A stretch of 10,076 nucleotides of DNA from Gryganskiella cystojenkinii (taxonomy: Eukaryota; Mortierellomycota; Mortierellomycetes; Mortierellales; Mortierellaceae): contig JAAAIG010001072.1 in assembly GCA_015852425.1 (NCBI GenBank), positions 1 through 10,076 of the forward strand, read 5' to 3'. Shown in pieces: positions 7,590 through 10,076 of this stretch; the stretch's first letter is position 1; the number at the start of each line of letters is the position of its first letter. The position numbers and the translations under genes were made by a program. The notes under the pieces are model-generated. The model had not been told where the DNA came from and searched no databases. It was given only the letters and a program-made list of their open reading frames with translations.

Positions 7590-8809
7590 ATGTACGCAAA
7601 GACCAACTTTCGCTTTCTCCGCATCAGCAAGACTGCCGTGTTGCCACTGAATCTCTTTCTCTCTGAAGAAGATCTCGAGTGGTTTAATGATTTCACATTT
7701 CAAGTAATTAATTGCACCTTCTTTTGCAGTCCTCCTAAATGAATGCAAAGCTTTTGAAATACTCACCACCCAAGACCTACCTTTTATTCCAATAGGAAAT
7801 TCTGTCTGTTCTCAAGCCTCTGCTCCTGGGTCGTATAGAGCTTTATGAACTCGGTCATCTCAACAAACGAACACCCAACTTTGCCAACAACAACAACAGG
7901 GCCGTCAATAACATTCAAGATATTGACGACGGATTAGATGATGCTGGTGTCATCCTTGGAGGAATCGGAGAAATTACCCCCGCGGAGACAACTACATCAT
8001 CGGCAGGAAGGAGGAGTAACAAGGCACCGTCAGAACATCGCCCCAAGTTTAGAATCCGCTTCGGATTTCGAGCAAGTACGACCGCAGAGAGAGGAGGTTC
8101 TGTCCTCGCGGCAGACAAGAACCTTGGTTTCCTTAAAGTTAAGAAAGAGGCCATGGACGAGGATGAAGACGCATCATTGCTCTCGGCGAGTCAAGTCTCT
8201 CGGAGTATCCGGAATGATCTCGTGGCCGATGACGGTGTCCAGATTCGAGAAGAGGATGAGAGTGATAGCTTGCGGATTAGTGACTTTCGACGCGTGGAGG
8301 AGGAGCGGGAGGAGGACGATGATGACGATGGCATTCAAGTCGGTGAGGATGCAGAGTATCAGGAAACGGGTCGTGGAAGTTCCAAGAGGAAACGAGGAAC
8401 AAACACGGTCACAAACACGAACAACAAAGGAGGAAGAGGACGAGGAGGTCGACCAGGCAGGTCATCAGCCGCTCAGGAGGATTCGGTCCCTTCGAGTCAA
8501 ATGGATCAAAAGCCGACACTGCAAGTTGAGTATGCGCCACTAAAGCTCCATCCTCAGACGCTTTATATCGTCGTTCAGTCAGAGGGTTCAGTAGCCTTGT
8601 CCCCGTTTGCAGAGTTCATGATTTCAAGCAGCAGTGCATCCAAGACTTCTCCAAAGACGGTCGCGGAGACCAGCAGCGAGTATACTAGTAGTAAGAATAC
8701 CAAAGAGTCGGCAGCAAAGGTTCCGCAGCAACCAGCAACGGACGAATTTGATGACGGTGAAAACTTGTTCCCACCCGGGCTGGATGATTTCTTAGGCTCA
8801 TCACCATAA
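7590..8809 (+). CDS. Unrecognised acidic protein with AT-hook-like basic patch, probably nuclear
   Basis: Two exons, 7590-7703 and 7796-8809, joined in phase 0 across a 92-nt GTAATT...AATAG intron, encode 375 residues. The ATG at 7590 is chosen because the upstream frame reads only the eL30 3' UTR. The first 60 or so residues look folded (LNLFLSEEDLEWFNDFTFQ then EILSVLKPLLLGRIELYEL). The middle is disordered, with an acidic stretch (about 199-222), then a basic Gly-Arg patch (GGRGRGGRPGR) preceded by SKRKR, which resembles an AT-hook plus nuclear localisation signal. A short ordered segment follows (YAPLKLHPQTLYIVVQSE), then a Ser-rich linker and an acidic hydrophobic C-terminus (DEFDDGENLFPPGLDDFLG) like an activation or docking peptide. 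This suggests a chromatin or DNA-associated role, but I recognise no family. There are 200 nt to eL30 upstream and 139 nt to the ABC gene downstream, all on the same strand. Confidence 0.8.
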
Positions 8810-8948
8810 TATATATCACTTATTAATACAACCAACCATTTTTTGGCAAAAAAAAATGAAGTGACGACAAAAAAGGTAACTCTGCTCCGACATTCGTTTA
8901 GCGTTACATTACACCTTTCTCCTCATAACACTTCAACCTTTGCTCGCA
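8810..8948 (+). promoter_or_regulatory. Short intergenic gap before the ABC ATPase gene
   Basis: Only 139 nt lie between the stop of the acidic protein and the ABC ATPase start, so this must hold one gene's 3' end and the next gene's promoter and leader. It begins with an AT-rich stretch (ATATATATCACTTATTAAT), has an A run at about 8849-8857 and ends in a C/T-rich leader (ACACCTTTCTCCTC). No AATAAA or clear TATA box for the second gene is visible. Confidence 0.4.
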
Positions 8949-9834
8949 ATGTCAACAACTCCTCTTTTCCTTGCCAAAGGCGTAGGCAAGAAGACCGATG
9001 ACGGCACTTGGCTTTTCCGCAACGTCGACTTTGAAATCAACGAGGGCGGCATCATGACCATCACTGGTCCTTCAGGAGTTGGGTAATTGACAGCAAAGGA
9101 AATGAATGAACCATTTCCATGCAAGACTGCAACTAAGGACGAGCGTCATAGCTGATTCGTTGCCTTATCTCTGGTCCATTCTTCTATAGCAAGTCAACTC
9201 TGCTGAAGTGTCTTAACCAGACCCTTGTCATGGACGAGGGTGAGGTCCGCCTTAGCGGCAAGTAAGTTTGGTTATTCGCAAAAATATTATGCCGTGTTTG
9301 GACCCTTGGTGCGGCGAAAATCGTAATCGGTCGCGAGATCCCTGGTTCAAATGGTTCAAATGAATTTCATCCTCATATTTTAAGTCCTGTTGTCGTTTTC
9401 CATTGACGATTGCGTGTTTTCTTAGGACACCAGACGAGATGGGCATCCCGACTTGGAGAAGTCGCGTCATGTATGTTCCGCAACGATCGCCGATCATGGA
9501 AGGAACACCGTTAGAGTTTCTTGAAGAAGTTCGACGATTTGGTGCCCACAAGAAAAACAAGGGATCCTTCGATGATCCTGTCGAGATTGGACTCGAGTAA
9601 GCCTGCTCTCTACGAACTCTTCCTCACCCCCTGGACCCTAGACGTCCACGATTAACGCGTTCGCGACATTGACTCTCTCTCTTTCTTCTTTTTGTTTTGG
9701 TCTTCGTGCGCATAGCTGGGGGATCCGTCCAGAGTTGTGGCACAGCAAATGGAATACACTCTCTGGTGGCGAAATTCAACGCATCTCCCTTGCAATTGGA
9801 TGCTCGTTCCGCCCAGATTTGCTCCTTCTCGACG
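8949..9834 (+). CDS. ABC transporter ATP-binding protein, FetA(YbbL)/STAR1-like (3' partial)
   Basis: Four exons are visible: 8949-9082, 9190-9261, 9426-9596 and 9716-9834, giving 165 residues plus one base of the next codon. Introns are 107, 164 and 119 nt; the fourth begins at 9835 with GTAAAA and does not end in the window. The protein has Walker A GPSGVGKST (40-48), the Q-loop in YVPQRSP (Q88), the ABC signature LSGGEIQR (141-148) and the Walker B start LLLLD (161-165). The next codon begins with G, as expected for the catalytic Glu, but its exon lies beyond the edge. The short loop between Walker A and the Q-loop, and YVPQ.SP..GTP, resemble bacterial FetA/YbbL and plant STAR1. These soluble subunits pair with a membrane partner (FetB/UPF0014, STAR2/ALS3) for metal or nucleotide-sugar export; substrate here is unknown. 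There is no signal peptide or membrane helix in the visible part. Confidence 0.92.
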
Positions 9835-10076
9835 GTAAAAAAAACAATTTTACTTGAAGAATGAGAACTAGGCATCCTAGCAGCAGCACCAGTCTTTATC
9901 CCTTGCTGTTTGTTAATCTCTGTGTCCCTTCTTTTCCCTTCACTTTATTGTCCGTCCTTCCCGCGCATGACTCCTTGACAACGATCCTGTCTGTCGCTCT
10001 GTCCCCTCGTTCTCTCTCACTCATGCTGACCCCCCCCCCCCCCTTTCCTTTCTTTTTTTAACGGTTCCCAAGGGGG
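9835..10076 (+). other. Unfinished fourth intron of the ABC ATPase gene, to the window edge
   Basis: These 242 nt start with GTAAAAAAAACAATTTT right after the first base of the expected Walker B glutamate codon. I find no exon resuming with the expected Glu-Pro-Thr-Ser sequence after any AG. The stretch is C/T-rich, with a 14-nt C run (10030-10043) and a closing run of G. Either the intron continues past the edge, or the assembly is poor here. Confidence 0.6.
10030..10043. repeat. Poly-C run (14 nt)
   Basis: Fourteen C bases in a row sit 33 nt from the right edge, inside the unfinished intron and followed by a T-rich stretch. Such runs often have uncertain length in assemblies. Confidence 0.9.

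Noticed and set aside
7704..7729. 26-nt intron in the acidic-protein gene (GTAATT to TTGCAG)
   Set aside because: It is too short for a spliceosomal intron and leads to an immediate stop (TCC TCC TAA). The 92-nt intron to 7795 restores a long open frame.
9330..9375. tRNA-like B-box (GGTTCAAATGG, next to a second GGTTCAAAT) inside the second intron of the ABC gene
   Set aside because: It lacks the closing CC of a B-box, there is no convincing A-box at the right distance, and no acceptor or anticodon stem could be formed. It is better read as a chance 9-nt tandem (tggttcaaa).
1..10076. Transposons, CRISPR arrays, viral insertions, bacterial operons
   Set aside because: No transposase, integrase or reverse-transcriptase motifs, no long terminal repeats, and no regularly spaced repeats were seen; the only repeats are homopolymers and short local ones.

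Overview
The window is nuclear DNA from a fungus. It is gene-dense, with short GT...AG introns that end in T-rich tracts, AATAAA poly(A) signals and no bacterial-style operons. The ribosomal protein eL30, the CCCH protein of the ZC3H3 type and the intron-split bacterial-like ABC ATPase together suggest an early-diverging lineage such as Mortierellomycota or Mucoromycota. That placement is inference from general familiarity, not from any search.

Layout, left to right. (1) 1-610, plus strand: the 3' end of a gene I cannot name, with two possible splice patterns. (2) 949-2349, minus strand: one uninterrupted exon for a seven-helix membrane protein with a long Ser/Thr-rich tail, converging on gene 1. 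(3) 2350-3968: 1.6 kb without a confident gene. It holds the promoter side of the seven-helix gene, a weak candidate for a small two-exon gene (3125-3542) and a striking T-rich block with no AG dinucleotide for 317 nt. (4) 3969-6342, minus strand: a 696-residue nuclear protein with five CCCH zinc fingers (ZC3H3/Red5 type), three exons. (5) 6343-6609: a divergent promoter with a perfect 11-bp inverted repeat. (6) 6610-7389, plus strand: ribosomal protein eL30, three exons, with a long first intron. (7) 7590-8809, plus strand: an unrecognised acidic, probably nuclear protein with an AT-hook-like patch. (8) 8949 to the right edge, plus strand: the 5' part of an ABC ATPase of the FetA(YbbL)/STAR1 type, four exons seen, cut off inside an intron just before the Walker B glutamate.

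The genes do not form a pathway. The clearest possible regulatory link is between the divergent ZC3H3-like and eL30 genes, which share 267 nt of promoter. The most unusual features are the inverted repeat in that promoter, the AG-free block beside the candidate small gene, and the bacterial-type iron/metal ABC ATPase split by introns within both of its nucleotide-binding motifs.
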